From: Verrucomicrobiota bacterium
GTDB lineage: Bacteria > Verrucomicrobiota > Verrucomicrobiia > Chthoniobacterales > JAFAMB01
DNA length: 6,516 nt
NCBI GenBank assembly: GCA_019242435.1
Contig: JAFAVN010000385.1
Span: forward strand, 1-6,516
Reading direction: 5' to 3'
The notes under the pieces are model-generated. The model was not told where the DNA came from. It saw only the letters and a program-made list of their open reading frames with translations, and made no database searches. Every line of letters starts with the position of its first letter. The stretch's first letter is position 1. Shown piece by piece: positions 6,453 to 6,516 of this stretch. The translations under genes and the position numbers were made by a program.

Positions 6453-6516
6453 TGGGCTTAAGAGTAGCATCAATATCAAGAGCGTGTGAACCCACCAGCG
6501 AAGCTGCCACTAATTA

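Noticed and set aside
6441..6479. Upstream start giving a 507-residue MmgE/PrpD protein
   Set aside because: The later ATG has a well-placed GGAAGGA and puts the Tat motif at the N-terminus; the extra 13 residues look untranslated.
6461..6490. Possible promoter for the MmgE/PrpD gene: TTCACA, 18 bases, TACTCT
   Set aside because: The -35 is good but the -10 matches only half the consensus, and transcription would begin almost at the ribosome binding site. Too weak to annotate.

Overview
The window carries a run of genes that are all on the minus strand. Read in the direction of transcription (high to low coordinate) they are: a MmgE/PrpD-family protein with a twin-arginine (Tat) signal (6440 to 4956), a 249-base gap with a palindromic candidate operator, rhamnulokinase rhaB (4706 to 3231), a bifunctional rhamnulose-1-phosphate aldolase/lactaldehyde dehydrogenase of the RhaEW type (3234 to 1057), the lactate-oxidation Fe-S subunit lutA (1060 to 341), a 98-base repeat-bearing spacer, and the first 80 codons of lutB (from 242, running off the window at base 1). 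No RNA gene, CRISPR array, insertion sequence or phage gene was seen.

The central block reads as one pathway. RhaB phosphorylates L-rhamnulose. The aldolase half of RhaEW splits rhamnulose-1-phosphate into DHAP and L-lactaldehyde, and its dehydrogenase half oxidises lactaldehyde to L-lactate. LutA and LutB belong to the LutABC complex, which oxidises L-lactate to pyruvate. rhaB/rhaEW and rhaEW/lutA each overlap by 4 bases, so the three are almost certainly cotranscribed and translationally coupled. Rhamnose isomerase, mutarotase, transporter, regulator and lutC are not in the window; lutC would be expected just beyond base 1.

The upstream MmgE/PrpD gene has its own Shine-Dalgarno and is separated from rhaB by 249 bases, so it may be a separate unit. 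Its twin-arginine signal predicts export, which is unusual for a family best known from cytosolic enzymes. Its substrate cannot be told from sequence.

The source is probably an environmental Gram-negative bacterium. Moderately GC-rich DNA, a RhaEW fusion, a Tat-exported MmgE/PrpD protein and short intergenic repeats would fit Verrucomicrobiota, Acidobacteriota or Planctomycetota. This placement is inference; there is no marker gene. I see no wholly new system. The points most worth checking are the joining of rhamnose and lactate oxidation in one operon, the GTAC-based operator, the exported MmgE/PrpD protein and the two unrelated repeats between lutA and lutB.
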